38,202 nt of DNA. It comes from Candidatus Acidiferrales bacterium (GTDB taxonomy: Bacteria > Acidobacteriota > Terriglobia > Acidiferrales > UBA7541). Location: contig JASHRU010000171.1 of NCBI GenBank assembly GCA_030037225.1, positions 1 to 38,202 of the forward strand, written 5' to 3'. The notes below the pieces were generated by a model, which was not told the DNA's origin, searched no databases, and saw only the letters and a list, made by a program, of their open reading frames with translations. Positions 9,290 through 17,219 of the stretch are shown one piece after another. Positions within the stretch are counted from its first letter, which is position 1; each line of letters starts with the position of its first letter. The position numbers were made by a program, and so were the translations under genes.

Positions 9290-9820
9290 ATGAGCGTTGG
9301 AAGGCGCCAACTACTTCGGATCCTGTCCTATGCTTTTGGGTCCAGCGTCATTCCGCTTCGAAATCAATTCGCCATCGCTCGACAGAATCCCGCCCAACCA
9401 GCGAGTCCTGCTGCGCCTGCTGAAACAGATGCCAAACACGAATCGGGAGGAACGGAAATGGAAAAAGTAGCGGGAATCGGTGGTTTGTTCTTCCGAGCTC
9501 ACGATCCGAAGGCGTTGGGGCGCTGGTACCTGGAACACTTGGGGATTGCGCTCACACCATCGAAAGAAGGCGATCCCGTTTGGGAGCAAGAGGCGGGACC
9601 GACCTCCTTCACTCCTTTTCCCGAGACGAGCAAGTATTTCGGGGACCCCAGCAAGGTCTGGATGGTGAACTTCCGGGTACGGGATCTCAACAAGATGGTG
9701 GCCCAGCTACGAACGGCAGGGATTCAAGTGGCTGACCCGGAATCCTATCCGGGGATCGGGCACTTTGCCCGCCTGCATGACCCCGAGGGAAATCCCATCG
9801 AATTGTGGCAACCTGCATAG
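9290..9820 (+). CDS. VOC (glyoxalase/bleomycin-resistance) family protein with N-terminal leader
   Basis: The 176-residue frame begins at ATG 9290 behind GGGAGG at 9279-9284. Residues 1-56 look like a twin-arginine or signal-type leader (GRRQLLRILSYAFGSS) plus an Ala/Pro/Gln linker. Residues 57-176 form one VOC domain: VAGIGGLFFRAHDPKALGRWYLEHLGI, MVNFRVRDLNKMVAQLRTAGI, then HFARLHDPEGNPIELWQP. Metal-binding positions typical of the family are plausible at the terminal Glu of PIELWQ, but the substrate cannot be told. A second start, ATG 9458, has its own strong GGGAGG site seven bases upstream and would give a cytosolic 120-residue VOC protein. Either or both starts may be used. Confidence 0.88.
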   Translation: MSVGRRQLLRILSYAFGSSVIPLRNQFAIARQNPAQPASPAAPAETDAKHESGGTEMEKVAGIGGLFFRAHDPKALGRWYLEHLGIALTPSKEGDPVWEQEAGPTSFTPFPETSKYFGDPSKVWMVNFRVRDLNKMVAQLRTAGIQVADPESYPGIGHFARLHDPEGNPIELWQPA

Positions 9821-9935
9821 CCGGGCGCTTCCGAACGGCAGTTTCCGTGTTGCCGACAACAGAGCCAGTATCGTCGCATTCGTTGTTACATGCCGCGCAG
9901 TCTCATGATTGCGACGCATCAATGGCTAAAGGACG

Positions 9936-10547
9936 ATGAACCACGACCTACCTTTCCGGGCCCTACTGATTGTTGTCTTTCTTACGCTCCTTCCAATCGG
10001 CATCTACCACAGGCTCAAGTCGGAAGCGACGCATGAGAAGCTGGATCGACGGCAGGAGGGCCTTTTCCTATTGGCGACGTCACGGCCTGTGGGGATTGCT
10101 TTCTGGATAGGGCTCATCGCCTGGATTGCCGATCCCAGCTGGATGGCCCGGTCCTCCGTTTCCCTTCCCGCCTGGCTAAGGTGGACGGGAGTTGGCTTGA
10201 TTGCCGCTGCCTGCGGGCTGCTGGTATGGACTTTCCGCTGCCTTGGGAAAAACCTGACGGATACGGTGGTCACGCGGCAAGAGCACACGCTGGTTATACA
10301 TGGCCCCTATCGCTGGGTCCGGCATCCGTTCTACGATTCCGCCGCGTTGGTTGCGGTGGCGGTTTCTTTGATTGCCGCGAACTGGTACTTCCTTGTGACC
10401 GGTGTTGTGCTGTTTTGCCTGCTGGTCATCCGAACGCGGACCGAAGAAGAGAATTTGATGGCCCGCTTTGGCGACAGCTATCGAGCGTATAGGAAACGGA
10501 CCGGGCGGTTTTTGCCCAGGATTACAGCGAAAGGGCGTGGCGCCTAA
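9936..10547 (+). CDS. Isoprenylcysteine carboxyl methyltransferase (ICMT/PEMT-like) family membrane protein
   Basis: This 203-residue integral membrane protein has about five hydrophobic segments (around 9-24, 50-66, 82-102, 137-150 and 152-166). The conserved C-terminal methyltransferase signature is complete: GPYRWVRHPFYDSAAL (about 123-138), then RTRTEEENLMARFGDSYRAYRKRTGRFLP. In this superfamily the histidine/arginine-rich HP motif and the EE pair bind S-adenosylmethionine at the membrane. Bacterial members methylate lipids or are of unknown substrate; bacteria lack prenylated CaaX targets, so the eukaryotic function is not implied. It starts at ATG 9936, and no operon partner is obvious. 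Confidence 0.9.
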   Translation: MNHDLPFRALLIVVFLTLLPIGIYHRLKSEATHEKLDRRQEGLFLLATSRPVGIAFWIGLIAWIADPSWMARSSVSLPAWLRWTGVGLIAAACGLLVWTFRCLGKNLTDTVVTRQEHTLVIHGPYRWVRHPFYDSAALVAVAVSLIAANWYFLVTGVVLFCLLVIRTRTEEENLMARFGDSYRAYRKRTGRFLPRITAKGRGA

Positions 10548-10735
10548 TACTGCAGTGCGCCGCTGCGCTCGCCATGCCAGCGTCGCCTTGGTTCCGGTGC
10601 GGACCGTTAGATCCCGAACGGTGCTCAAAATGGATTCCGGCCGAGTCACGGGGGAACCGGAAACAATCGGCTAACTTCCGAGTTGCCGGCCAAACGGACG
10701 CTGCGCCACTCCGGCTCAATGGATTATCCTGAGAT

Positions 10736-11443
10736 GTGACTGAGACTCCAGACAGGAACACCCAGAGCCCGCTCCGGAAAGTTTCTTTCCGATCCCTCGT
10801 TCGATGGTTTTTCATCGCCGCGGGACTCCTGTGGTCGCTTGGTGCGCTGATGCTGGTGGCTGCCCGGTGGATCGACCCGCCGACCACCGCGGTGCACATG
10901 GAGCGCCGCTTCGAGGCCTGGATGCACCACACGCCGTATCACGAAGAGTACGAATTCGTTCCGCTCGGCCAAATCTCGCTCGATTTCCAGCACGCGGTGA
11001 TCGCCGCGGAAGATGCGAGCTTCTACCAGCATCACGGGTTCGACTGGCACGCGATGGAACTTGCCGCAGAAAACGATCTGGAAGGGGGCCGCGTGCGGGG
11101 CGGGTCCACCCTTACGCAGCAACTGGTAAAGAACCTGTTCTTCGGAACCGGGCGCTCGATCCTCCGCAAGGGGGCCGAGTTCACGCTTGTCCCGGTAGCT
11201 GAATTCGTCCTGGGCAAGCGGCGCATTCTGGAACTCTACCTGAACGTGGTGGAATGGGGCCCTGGGGTTTACGGGGCAGAGGCGGCGTGCCGCTACTACT
11301 ACCGCACTTCCGCGCGGACTATCGACCGGGAACGGTCGGCCCGGCTGGCCGCGATTCTGCCGCTGCCACTCAAGCGACGGCCGGAACACATGAGCCACTA
11401 CAGCGAACTCATCCTCGAGCGGATGAGCCAAATGGGCTGGTAA
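10736..11443 (+). CDS. mtgA: Monofunctional biosynthetic peptidoglycan transglycosylase
   Basis: This 235-residue single-pass protein polymerises lipid II into glycan strands at the outer face of the inner membrane. A basic cytoplasmic start is followed by one membrane helix (about 22-44) and a family 51 glycosyltransferase domain. The catalytic motif AAEDASFYQHHGFDW carries Glu92. The second motif GGSTLTQQLVKNLFF and the KRRILELYLNVVEWGPGVYG region with the second conserved Glu are intact. There is no transpeptidase domain, and the length fits MtgA and not a class A penicillin-binding protein. It starts at GTG 10736. The gene stands alone between two spacers. Confidence 0.95.
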   Translation: MTETPDRNTQSPLRKVSFRSLVRWFFIAAGLLWSLGALMLVAARWIDPPTTAVHMERRFEAWMHHTPYHEEYEFVPLGQISLDFQHAVIAAEDASFYQHHGFDWHAMELAAENDLEGGRVRGGSTLTQQLVKNLFFGTGRSILRKGAEFTLVPVAEFVLGKRRILELYLNVVEWGPGVYGAEAACRYYYRTSARTIDRERSARLAAILPLPLKRRPEHMSHYSELILERMSQMGW

Positions 11444-11506
11444 GGGGCAAGTCACACCTAGTCGGAAAGGCGACGCCACAGAGGGAGCACAGCAGAGAGG
11501 GCGCAA

Positions 11507-11540
11507 CCCTTCCTGCGTCAGGATAAACGAGCAGCGCCCC
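11507..11540. repeat. Dispersed intergenic repeat, copy 2 (pairs with 1327-1360)
   Basis: This is the second copy of the 34-base element described at 1327-1360, with five differences. It lies in the short gap between mtgA and the convergent PspC-domain gene, where an extragenic repeat could also act as a bidirectional transcription end. Confidence 0.6.
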
Positions 11541-11552
11541 ACGAAGAGGGCG

Positions 11553-12086
11553 CTAGCTGGCGGGCTGGATTCCGGCGGGGCTCACTTCTTCGAGCGGCAG
11601 AATGAACCAGAGCAACAGATAGAGCATCAACCCGGTGCCGAAAAACAAGACGGACACCAGCCAGATGATGCGGATGACGGAAGGATCGGCATCCAGGAAT
11701 TCCGCCACGCCTCCGCAAACGCCGCCGATTTTGCGGTCGGTCGCGGAGCGATGCAGGCGCCGGGAAGGCGGCAGGGAGGCATGCGGCAGGGCGACCGGCG
11801 GACCTTCCGGGATTACAATCCAAGCCACCAGATAGGCCATCAGTCCGACGCCGTAAAAAAGTATCGAAACAGCGGCGAGAACCCGAACGAGCGAGACGTC
11901 CATGTCGAGGTATTCGGCCAAGCCCGCGCACACGCCGCCCAGCTTGCGGTCCATCACACTGCGCGTCAGCCGCCGCGGTTCCCCGCTGGGGGCAGCAGCA
12001 GGAGGAGGAGCGGCCATGCTCGCGCCGCAGAAATAGCAGTAATTCGATCCGTCGGCGATTTCTTTCTGGCAGCTCTGGCAAATCAT
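11553..12086 (-). CDS. Zinc-ribbon protein with two PspC domains
   Basis: This 177-residue protein opens with a four-cysteine zinc ribbon (C3, C6, C17, C20) and an Ala/Pro linker. Two tandem PspC domains follow (about 38-96 and 107-166). Each has the DRKLGGVCAGLAEYL or DRKIGGVCGGVAEFL helix followed by a hydrophobic hairpin ending in IP or LP. The two halves are clearly duplicated from one another. PspC domains take part in envelope-stress (phage shock) sensing at the inner membrane; the zinc ribbon may dock a partner. A good ribosome binding site, GAGGTGA, precedes ATG 12086. The gene lies 83 bases downstream of the E1 dehydrogenase on the same strand, so it may share its transcript. Confidence 0.92.
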   Translation of the reverse strand: MICQSCQKEIADGSNYCYFCGASMAAPPPAAAPSGEPRRLTRSVMDRKLGGVCAGLAEYLDMDVSLVRVLAAVSILFYGVGLMAYLVAWIVIPEGPPVALPHASLPPSRRLHRSATDRKIGGVCGGVAEFLDADPSVIRIIWLVSVLFFGTGLMLYLLLWFILPLEEVSPAGIQPAS

Positions 12087-12169
12087 GGCACGCTCACCTC
12101 AGGCGCCTGGCCCGCGGGCGCCCGCCGTCGCTTCTACGTCGAGATACGAAATCGGGGCCAGAAAGTTCC

Positions 12170-14326
12170 CTACTCCGCCAGCAGGTCCCGGGCGGCGCGG
12201 ACAATTTGCGGAGACTGCGGCAGAGTCTCGTCTTCGAGCTTGGGATGATACGCGCAGAACGTGTCCTGCGCGGCGACGCGGCGGACGGGCGCGTCCAATT
12301 CGTGGAACAGCTCCTCGGAGATGCGCGCGGCAATCTCCGCACTGTAGCCCCAGGAACGGGTGTCTTCGTGCGCCACGATCACCCGGCTGGTCTTCGATAC
12401 CGAGGCGGCGACGGCTTCCCAATCGTAGGGGCTGAGCGAGCGCAGGTCCAGGATTTCGACCGAGGCGCCTTCGCGCTCCAGTTCCGCCGCGGCCACTTCC
12501 GCGCGGTGGACGAGCGCTCCGTAGGTGATGATGCTCAGGTCCCGCCCCTCGCGCACCACGCGCGCCTTGCCGAAGGGAATCATGAAGTCAGCGCCGGGAT
12601 AGGGAGCACGGTTGTAGGGCTGGCGGTAGAGATGCTTGTGCTCGAGGAACATCACCGGGTCGTCGCAGCGGATGGCGGTGCGCAGCAGGCCGGCCAAATC
12701 CAGGGCGTTTGAGGGCATCACTACGCGCAGTCCGGGGGTGTGGGCGAAGAGCGTCTCGCCGCACTGGCTGTGATACGGCCCACCGCCTGTGAGGTAGCCA
12801 CCGATGGCCACGCGAACGACCGCCGGGCACTTGAATTTTCCTCCGGAGCGCCAACGGATGACGGGCAATTCGTCGCGCAATTGCATCATGGCCGGCCAGA
12901 TGTAGTCAAAGAACTGAATTTCCACAACGGGCTTGAGTCCGCGTGTGGCGAGTCCCAGGGCGCGACCGACGATGTTGGCCTCGGCGAGCGGCGAGTTGTA
13001 CACGCGGTGGCTGCCGTGATGCCGCTGCAAATGCGCGGTGGCCTTGAAGACGCCGCCCTTGCCTTTCACCTTTTCCAGGTGCTGCTCACGGCCGCAATCA
13101 GCCACGTCTTCGCCGAAAACCACGATGCGCGGGTCGCGGGCCAGTTCGTCGTCGAGCGTCGCGGCCACCATTTCGACCATGGTTTTGGGCTCGCCCGAGG
13201 ATTTTGCAGGCGTGGAAAACTGCGCCGAGGTGGGATCCACGTCGGGCGAATAGACCCAGAGCGACGAGGAGCCGTCCTCGGGCGGAGGAGCAGCGAGGGC
13301 GCCGTCGGCGGCCTCGCGAACCTGAGTATCCACTTCGCGCTCGATGCCCTCGATGGCCTTTTCGTCGGCCAGCCGTTCACGTACCAGGAACAGGCCGAAC
13401 TTCGGAATCGGGTCGCGCTGCGCCTGCTTCTGCCGCTCCTCTGGGGGGCGGTAGAGCTGCTCGTCGTCGGAGAGCGAATGGGAATAGGGGCGGGTGACAT
13501 GCGCGTGGACCAGCGCGGGCCCGCGCCGCTCGCGGCAATGTGCCACGGCGCGGCGGCAGGCTTCGTAGCTCTCCACCGGGTCGGTCCCGTCGCACTCTTC
13601 GATGAGGAGGTGGGGATAGTTTCCCAGCAACCGGGAGATGTGCCCTCCGGGTGTCTGGGCCTCGACGGGAACTGAAATCGCGTACTCGTTGTCTTCAATC
13701 AGGTAGAAGAGCGGCAGTTTCCTGGTGCAGGCGGTGTTGAGCGACTCGTAGAACTCGCCCTCGCTGGTGGCGCCGTCGCCCGCGGAGACATACACCACCT
13801 CGTCGTCGTGATGGCGAACTGCGCCGCCCATAGGCGCGCGCCGGGCGGCTTCGAGAGCCTTGGGCACCTGGGCGTAATACAGCGAAGCCTCCGCCGCGCC
13901 CGCAGCCTGGAGGAATTGCGTTCCCGTGGGCGACGACTGGGTGACGATATTCAATTCCTGGCTGCCCCAGTGCGAGGGCATCTGCCGTCCCGCGGAGGCG
14001 GGATCGTCCTTGGCACCCACAGCCTGGAGAAGCATGGCCAGCGGAGTGACGCCGAGGGTGAGACAGAGCGCGCGGTCGCGGTAATAGGGGTAGAAGAAAT
14101 CGTAGCCGGGCCGCAAGCAAAGCGCCGCGGCTACATTGGCGGCCTCGTGACCTGCCCCGCTGATCTGGAAGAAAATCTTGTTCTGCCGTTTGAGCTGGAT
14201 TTCGCGGTCGTCGAGCTTCCGAGAGAGGTACATGAGCCGGTAGATACGCAGGAGCGTCTCGCGGTCCAGACCGTGGTACTTCTTCGATTCCGCAGGAGCG
14301 GTCTTCACTTGTGAATGCACGGCCAT
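12170..14326 (-). CDS. Fused E1 alpha/beta subunit of branched-chain/2-oxoacid dehydrogenase
   Basis: This 718-residue thiamine-diphosphate enzyme combines both E1 chains. The alpha part (about 1-345) has [11 protein letters not shown], the cofactor motif [12 protein letters not shown] (183-194) with the matching EDNEYAIS (211-218), and the phosphorylation-loop-like [11 protein letters not shown] (279-289). A Pro/Ser-rich linker (346-380) leads to the beta part (381-718), with [45 protein letters not shown] and the C-terminal transketolase domain ([16 protein letters not shown], then [15 protein letters not shown]). It should decarboxylate a branched-chain or related 2-oxoacid and pass the acyl group to an E2 lipoyl protein, which is not in this window. 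The frame stays open to 14749, but the start at 14326 has GAGG eight bases upstream and matches the family N-terminus. Confidence 0.93.
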   Translation of the reverse strand: MAVHSQVKTAPAESKKYHGLDRETLLRIYRLMYLSRKLDDREIQLKRQNKIFFQISGAGHEAANVAAALCLRPGYDFFYPYYRDRALCLTLGVTPLAMLLQAVGAKDDPASAGRQMPSHWGSQELNIVTQSSPTGTQFLQAAGAAEASLYYAQVPKALEAARRAPMGGAVRHHDDEVVYVSAGDGATSEGEFYESLNTACTRKLPLFYLIEDNEYAISVPVEAQTPGGHISRLLGNYPHLLIEECDGTDPVESYEACRRAVAHCRERRGPALVHAHVTRPYSHSLSDDEQLYRPPEERQKQAQRDPIPKFGLFLVRERLADEKAIEGIEREVDTQVREAADGALAAPPPEDGSSSLWVYSPDVDPTSAQFSTPAKSSGEPKTMVEMVAATLDDELARDPRIVVFGEDVADCGREQHLEKVKGKGGVFKATAHLQRHHGSHRVYNSPLAEANIVGRALGLATRGLKPVVEIQFFDYIWPAMMQLRDELPVIRWRSGGKFKCPAVVRVAIGGYLTGGGPYHSQCGETLFAHTPGLRVVMPSNALDLAGLLRTAIRCDDPVMFLEHKHLYRQPYNRAPYPGADFMIPFGKARVVREGRDLSIITYGALVHRAEVAAAELEREGASVEILDLRSLSPYDWEAVAASVSKTSRVIVAHEDTRSWGYSAEIAARISEELFHELDAPVRRVAAQDTFCAYHPKLEDETLPQSPQIVRAARDLLAE

Positions 14327-14670
14327 TCCATACACCTCGTCTGTTGGCGGCTTCCGGCGCACCCTTCCGGAGGAGCGGGGCGGCGCAACTGGAAAATGGG
14401 AAAGTTCACTGGATTGCAGGGCCGGGTCATTTTTTGCCCGGAGCCGCATTGTAGCAGATTCCCAATGGACCTGGCCGAAGGCCGTGCCGGGCGGCCCGGG
14501 GTGCGCACTCCCGGTGTAGTGCCAGACATCCTCGTTGCGCGGCGGGGCATTTCTTGACGTTCCAGAACGGGGCGTGTTAGCTTGCCGACAATCGCGCTGC
14601 GGTCTACGGTCGGGAGAGCGCCGTGCGCTGGAATATGCAGACTGGGTGATAAGCCCGGGAAGGAACGATC
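14327..14670. other. Intergenic region between divergent E1 and mini-gene
   Basis: This 344-base spacer contains the ribosome binding site of the E1 gene at its left edge and the presumed promoter of the 34-residue mini-gene at 14554-14583. The minus-strand frame continues through it, but its residues (Arg/Pro/Ser-rich) resemble translated noncoding DNA. No repeat shared with other parts of the window was noticed. Confidence 0.5.
14554..14583 (+). promoter_or_regulatory. Possible sigma-70 promoter upstream of mini-gene
   Basis: A near-consensus -35 TTGACG (14554-14559) is followed, after 18 bases, by a poor -10 TAGCTT (14578-14583). It would give a leader of about 80 bases before GTG 14671. 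The -35 is good and the -10 weak, so this is tentative. Confidence 0.35.
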
Positions 14671-14775
14671 GTGGCGAAATCGCACTCCAAGAAAAAGTCC
14701 AGCAAGAAAGACCTGAGAAGAGCCAAGAAGCTGCCTTCGGTGAAGACACTAAGATCTACCGGAACTTCGATCTGA
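14671..14775 (+). CDS. Small, highly basic 34-residue protein
   Basis: GTG 14671 follows GGGAAGG about eight bases upstream and opens 34 codons ending in TGA at 14773-14775. The product begins [20 protein letters not shown] and then has [14 protein letters not shown]. It is rich in Lys, Arg and Ser, with no hydrophobic segment, signal peptide or recognisable fold. It stops 26 bases before the start of the family 9 glycosyltransferase gene, so the two could be one transcript. The [16 protein letters not shown] core resembles a short basic motif I have seen in small acidobacterial open frames, but I cannot name a family. It could be a nucleic-acid-binding peptide, a modified peptide or chance. 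Confidence 0.45.
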   Translation: MAKSHSKKKSSKKDLRRAKKLPSVKTLRSTGTSI

Positions 14776-14801
14776 GTTAAATTCGCGACGACTCTCAACG
14801 A

Positions 14802-15788
14802 GTGAGTGCGCGCGGGCCTGACGGGCCGCAGGCCGTGGCAGGCTGGTACGCCCGTTTCCGCCACCCAGTGGCCATTTTCGGCAACGGGGTCGGAGACCAT
14901 CTGACGACTCTGCCCGGCCTGCGGGCGCTCGCATCTCTGTTCCCTTCCCGTCTTTCCCTTGTGTGTTTGCCGGATGCAAGACGCGAGTTCTTTGCTGACG
15001 TACCGCTGCGCTCGGTCTGCGAAATCGAGATGCCCAAGCGGCGGGGAAAGCGGCACTTTGCTGCCCGGCGAGCGGCAGAGGGAGTGCGGCGCTGCGACGC
15101 GTTGTTTTCCTTCAACCCGTGGCATTCTTCATCCGTCGATCGTCTGCTCGAGCTACTCTCTCCGGAATTCACTGTTGGTTTTTCCGAGACATTCGACGTA
15201 TGCCTCGACAAGATTTCCGAACAGCATGAGGTGGACCGCAATTTCGGGCTGGCCGCCACACTGGAGCCCGGACTTCGGCTCGAGCGCTTCATTTCTCCTC
15301 CGGTGTTGCCGGAACGGATTCGCCGGCACGTCCGGCAATACCTGCGCCAGACTGTGCCGGGCCGAAAAATCCTTGCGGTTCACAACGAAGCAAGCGTTGC
15401 GGAACGGAACTGGCCGAAGAGGCGGCTGGACGCATTGCTTGCTGAATTTCTCCGCCGCCATCCCGAGTTCGTGATCTTCCAGTTTGGCGTGCGCAGCAAG
15501 TTGTTCGCCGATATGCCGGGCCGCGGACGTCCGCTCTATTCTGGCTTCCTGCCGCTCCAGTACTCGTTTGCGGTAGTGGCCCAAAGCAGGCTCTTTCTGG
15601 GCGTGGATTCGTGCATGCTGCACGCCGCGGACTTCTTCCGCGTGCCGGGCGTGGGCATGTTTGGACCGACGAATCCGCGCCGCGCCGGGTTTAAATTCGC
15701 GCGCCACCACCATCTAGTCGCGAAGGGCCGGATGCCGTGCGTCCGGGTGACGCAGGTGCTGAACGCTCTAGAGTCGCTCCTGGACTGA
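14802..15788 (+). CDS. Glycosyltransferase family 9 (heptosyltransferase-like)
   Basis: This 328-residue GT-B fold enzyme shows the family 9 pattern. The N-terminal nucleotide-sugar-like loop is FGNGVGDHLTTLPGLRALASL (about 30-50). A middle motif, HNEASVAERNWPKRRLDALL, begins the second Rossmann half. The C-terminal signature GVDSCMLHAADFFRVPGVGMFGPTNP (about 266-291) corresponds to the D-S/T-G-x-x-H-x-A ... FGPT donor-binding site. Family members add heptose or other sugars to lipopolysaccharide core, and some glycosylate proteins. The substrate here is not evident, since no other lipopolysaccharide genes are near. It starts at GTG 14802 with a weak ribosome binding site, directly behind the basic mini-gene. 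Confidence 0.88.
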   Translation: MSARGPDGPQAVAGWYARFRHPVAIFGNGVGDHLTTLPGLRALASLFPSRLSLVCLPDARREFFADVPLRSVCEIEMPKRRGKRHFAARRAAEGVRRCDALFSFNPWHSSSVDRLLELLSPEFTVGFSETFDVCLDKISEQHEVDRNFGLAATLEPGLRLERFISPPVLPERIRRHVRQYLRQTVPGRKILAVHNEASVAERNWPKRRLDALLAEFLRRHPEFVIFQFGVRSKLFADMPGRGRPLYSGFLPLQYSFAVVAQSRLFLGVDSCMLHAADFFRVPGVGMFGPTNPRRAGFKFARHHHLVAKGRMPCVRVTQVLNALESLLD

Positions 15789-15871
15789 GAGTACGCAGGG
15801 CGCGTCAGGGATAACGCCGGACCCGGCCACCAAGGCCGGCCGCCCGCCCGCCGAACCCGTTGGAGAGGGGA

Positions 15872-16729
15872 TCAGGGCTTTGTTGGAGCTGGAGCAGGAG
15901 CCGGCTTCGCGGGAGCGGGTTCCGGCTTCGGCTTTATCGATAGCAGCTCCACTTCGAAAACCAGCGTTGCATTGGGCCCGATTTCGCCGCCGGCTCCGCG
16001 CTCGCCGTAGGCCAGGCTTGAGGGAATGAACAACTGCCACTTGGAGCCCACGGGCATGAGCTGCAATGCTTCCGTCCAACCCTTGATCACGTGGCTCACG
16101 CCGAACGTGGCCGGCCCTCCATGTTTCGCCGAGCTGTCGAACTCCGTGCCGTCAATCAGCGTCCCGCGGTAGTTGCATTCCACGGTGTCCGTGGCAACCG
16201 GTTTCGGTCCCGTCCCCTCCGACAGGATTTTGTACTGAAGTCCGCTGGGCAACACAACTACGCCGGGCTTGGTCTTGTTCGCCTCCAGGAACGCATCTCC
16301 TTCTTCCTTGTTCTTGGAGGCTTCCAACCTGGCTCTTTCCGCCTGCTTGGCACGCAAATCCTTTTGAAATTGTGCTAGCGTGGCTCTCAACTCATCTTCC
16401 GTCAGCAAGGTCTTGCCTCCGGCCAGCCCGTCCTTCAACCCCTGATTGAATTGCGCGAGGTCCACATCCACCGATTGCTGCCTGAGGCCGAGGCCAAGGT
16501 TCAGACCCAGGGCATAGCTGTGCTTTTCCTCAAGGCTCTTGAAGGGGCCGAGCGATTCCGGGGCGGCTTGCGATGGTGCCGGGCTGGGCGCGGCCCCGGG
16601 AACTTGCGGCTTGGGCGCGTCTGGGAGCGCTGGTTTTCCACCCGCCGTGTTTTGCGCGGCCAACGCCGGAACATAAATGAAGATTGCGAGTACGAGTAGA
16701 AATGCAAATCCAGCAGTGAGTTTTCTCAT
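15872..16729 (-). CDS. Exported FKBP-type peptidyl-prolyl isomerase (FkpA/Mip-like)
   Basis: This 285-residue protein has a signal peptide (MRKLTAGFAFLLVLAIFIYV, then PALAAQ, 1-27), a Pro/Ala-rich stretch, and a Mip/FkpA-type helical dimerisation domain (about 67-150, beginning LEEKHSYALGLNLG). An FKBP domain follows (about 160-262), with YRGTLIDGTEFDSS, VIKGWTEALQLMPVGSKWQLFIPSSLAYG and ATLVFEVELLSI. It should catalyse cis-trans isomerisation of prolyl bonds and assist folding outside the cytoplasm. The tail is a Pro/Ala/Lys-rich repeat region of about 20 residues. The open frame extends upstream, but ATG 16729 begins the signal peptide. The hypothetical gene at 16845-17219 on the same strand is 115 bases upstream. 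Confidence 0.92.
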   Translation of the reverse strand: MRKLTAGFAFLLVLAIFIYVPALAAQNTAGGKPALPDAPKPQVPGAAPSPAPSQAAPESLGPFKSLEEKHSYALGLNLGLGLRQQSVDVDLAQFNQGLKDGLAGGKTLLTEDELRATLAQFQKDLRAKQAERARLEASKNKEEGDAFLEANKTKPGVVVLPSGLQYKILSEGTGPKPVATDTVECNYRGTLIDGTEFDSSAKHGGPATFGVSHVIKGWTEALQLMPVGSKWQLFIPSSLAYGERGAGGEIGPNATLVFEVELLSIKPKPEPAPAKPAPAPAPTKP

Positions 16730-16844
16730 GACGGGATTGTCCCATTCGTCCCGTTCCAGAGCAACAGAGGCGTATTTCCCGGCCTCAGCGGCGGTTCTTA
16801 GGTTTTCGATGTTGGATTTCCGAGCTTCGACTCTCGCCGTGCGG

Positions 16845-17219
16845 CTATCGGTTCGGATGGGCGGGCGCGGCATCGCGGAGAGAATCGAAGAGCGCTTCGG
16901 TCTTCGAATAGGCGGCGTCCTTCGACCTTACGATCTCGACGGGCAGCCCTTTGAACGGAGCTTCTGCCGGAATCCGTTCCAGCCATCGCGTGTGCGAGAG
17001 TTTCTCGTGGTCGGAAAAATCGAGCCGGAGAATCAGCCGCAGATGCGGCGAGTCCGCCGCATCCTTTGCCTCCGGCGCACCCGGCCGCTCGAACCTGAGC
17101 TCGAGTTTGCGTCCCAGCCGGAACGCCTGCTTCCAGCCGTCCACGCGGAGGCGCGCTTGCTGTGCGGCCTCCTCGTTCCCCCCGAAATCGAATATCAGAT
17201 AGGATTGCGACATGCCCAC
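16845..17219 (-). CDS. Conserved-looking hypothetical protein
   Basis: This 124-residue soluble protein (or 122 residues from ATG 17213) begins MGMSQSYLIFDFGGNEEAAQQ, continues with a GWKQAFRLGRKLELRFERP segment, and has mixed acidic and basic helices and no signal peptide. I do not recognise a family. Codon use matches the neighbours, and the alternative frames over the region are poorer in normal protein composition, which supports it as real. It is divergent from the metallopeptidase gene: their longest start codons overlap by 8 bases, so one of the two begins further in. It is probably co-transcribed with the FKBP gene downstream. Confidence 0.65.
   Translation of the reverse strand: MGMSQSYLIFDFGGNEEAAQQARLRVDGWKQAFRLGRKLELRFERPGAPEAKDAADSPHLRLILRLDFSDHEKLSHTRWLERIPAEAPFKGLPVEIVRSKDAAYSKTEALFDSLRDAAPAHPNR

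Noticed and set aside
12740-13675. 311-codon plus-strand frame opposite the E1 gene
   Set aside because: No domain; the E1 enzyme on the other strand is unambiguous.
14327-14749. N-terminal extension of the E1 gene to ATG 14749
   Set aside because: 141 extra residues are Ser/Arg/Pro-rich with no family match, and the start at 14326 has a good ribosome binding site.
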